Shown here one piece after another: positions 49,311 through 49,886 of a stretch of 49,886 bases of DNA; the stretch's first letter is position 1; every line of letters starts with the position of its first letter. Source of the DNA: an uncultured Blautia sp. GTDB lineage: Bacteria > Bacillota > Clostridia > Lachnospirales > Lachnospiraceae. The notes beneath the pieces were generated by a model. That model had not been told where the DNA came from, did not search any database, and worked only from the letters and a program-made list of their open reading frames with translations. Location of the stretch: NCBI GenBank assembly GCA_900540785.1, contig UQHF01000025.1:1-49886 (forward strand). The letters run 5' to 3'. Position numbers and translations under genes: made by a program.

Positions 49311-49670
49311 TTAAGGCGGAGGTCCGCCATATTCTTCAAAACATGGTACTCTGATTTTACAAAGTTCTTTCTGTGTTGAATATTTTTCTGTCACATTCCT
49401 TTTCTGAACCTTTTCCTGTTTCCAGTATTTCCCTGTCACTACATGATAAACATTCTTCTTATTGTCGTTTCTTTTTATTGAAAGTTCATTTACAGAAAAG
49501 TTTTCCACATCGTTTTTATTGTTTACAGAAAGATTTCCACTGTTTCCACAGACTGAAGCTGTTAAAAGACTTTCCTCTTCTCTTCTTCTGTTTCTTCCGG
49601 AAAGAAGATTTATCACAAAGCAAATAAATGCTGCAATCGCCTGACAAAAGCTATCCTTTAAACCCTTCAT
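49311..49670 (-). CDS. Small protein of unknown function (119 aa)
   Basis: The ATG at 49670 follows a good GGAGG. One N-terminal hydrophobic helix (SFCQAIAAFICFVINLLSG) precedes a basic, Asn-rich, low-complexity tail (NRRREEE, NNKNDVENFSVNELSIKRND, KYWKQEKVQKRN) ending EEYGGPPP. Could be a small membrane-anchored protein. Position between tRNA-Lys and the spoIID gene gives no functional hint. No family recognised. Confidence 0.5.
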   Translation of the reverse strand: MKGLKDSFCQAIAAFICFVINLLSGRNRRREEESLLTASVCGNSGNLSVNNKNDVENFSVNELSIKRNDNKKNVYHVVTGKYWKQEKVQKRNVTEKYSTQKELCKIRVPCFEEYGGPPP

Positions 49671-49804
49671 AAAAATCCTCCTTTTCTTACAGCCTGTCCA
49701 ATACAGAAGTGCGCATCTTCCATATCTTTCTTAGCTACTATTATTTTATGCTGTAATTTCAAAAGTAGAACCTATGAATCTCAAAAGATCTGATAAACAA
49801 AAAA

Positions 49805-49829
49805 ACTGGAAACCGTTAAGATTTCCAGT
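49805..49829 (-). terminator. Terminator downstream of tRNA-Lys
   Basis: ACTGGAAA (49805-49812) and TTTCCAGT (49822-49829) form a perfect 8-bp stem with a 9-nt loop; on the minus strand TTTTTTG follows. Confidence 0.8.
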
Positions 49830-49834
49830 AAAAA

Positions 49835-49886
49835 TGAAGCATCGGGGATTCGAACCCCGGACAACTTGATTAAAAGTCAAGTGCTC
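49835..49886 (-). tRNA. tRNA-Lys (anticodon TTT), cut by the window end
   Basis: The 3' 52 nt on the minus strand: anticodon stem CTTGA/TCAAG around CTTTTAA with anticodon TTT, T-arm CGGGGTTCGAATCCCCG, acceptor 3' strand ATGCTTC and discriminator A. CCA is not encoded. The 5' part, with the D-arm, lies beyond the window. Confidence 0.9.

Noticed and set aside
49314..49327. GGCGGA-GG-TCCGCC palindrome as a terminator of the 119-aa gene
   Set aside because: It codes the last GGPPP residues and is followed on the coding strand by A-rich, not T-rich, sequence.

Overview
The window looks like chromosomal DNA of a low-GC, spore-forming Firmicute, most likely a gut Lachnospiraceae. The evidence is the spoVT, SpoIID and SpoIIQ-like genes, a YesM/YesN-type two-component system, several ABC sugar importers, β-galactosidases of families GH42 and GH35, Gram-positive-style ribosome binding sites and generally A+T-rich spacers. 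I see no transposase, integrase, CRISPR array or replication origin.

Layout. (1) 1-2.3 kb: a nucleoside hydrolase followed by a truncated permease fragment, divergent from a DeoR-family regulator; a perfect 20-bp palindrome fills the regulator's promoter spacer. (2) 2.3-21.1 kb, all on the minus strand: a large RHS/YD-repeat locus. Read in the direction of transcription it holds an XRE regulator with an upstream inverted repeat, a ~2165-aa RHS protein without a signal peptide, a membrane/PH-like candidate immunity protein, a three-gene phage-type lysis cassette (two small membrane proteins and a CHAP-SH3 endolysin), and then a ~10 kb array of accessory genes. The array has two nearly duplicated LRR proteins, four paralogous membrane proteins, a HELTH zincin-like protein, several small unknown proteins and a decayed copy of the immunity gene. 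The lysis cassette inside an RHS operon is the most striking feature of the window: it suggests lysis-coupled toxin release, similar in logic to holin/endolysin (type 10) secretion.

(3) 21.3-26.8 kb: metabolic and RNA-modification genes (Gfo/Idh/MocA oxidoreductase, acyl-ACP thioesterase, SpoU methyltransferase, ureidoglycolate lyase-like) interleaved with three toxin-antitoxin-like modules: zeta toxin plus a 59-aa partner, a RelA/SpoT-like small synthetase plus an 81-aa partner, and HEPN/MNT. The synthetase module sits exactly between two 43-bp direct repeats that duplicate the 3' end of the adjacent gene. (4) 26.9-30.7 kb: tRNA-Gln, pncB, a VanY-like carboxypeptidase, spoVT and a hemolysin III family protein.

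(5) 30.8-46.9 kb: a galactoside utilisation region with GH42, a TraX-like membrane protein, a maltodextrin-type ABC system, a LacI regulator, GH35, a second ABC system and YesM/YesN. Two lesions are visible: an apparent deletion joins the 3' part of lacI out of frame to a binding-protein gene that has lost its signal peptide, and an apparent 1-nt loss in an A-run separates the second permease from its RBS and start codon. (6) 47-49.9 kb: a GIY-YIG protein, the engulfment pair SpoIIQ-like/SpoIID, a small unknown protein and a partial tRNA-Lys.
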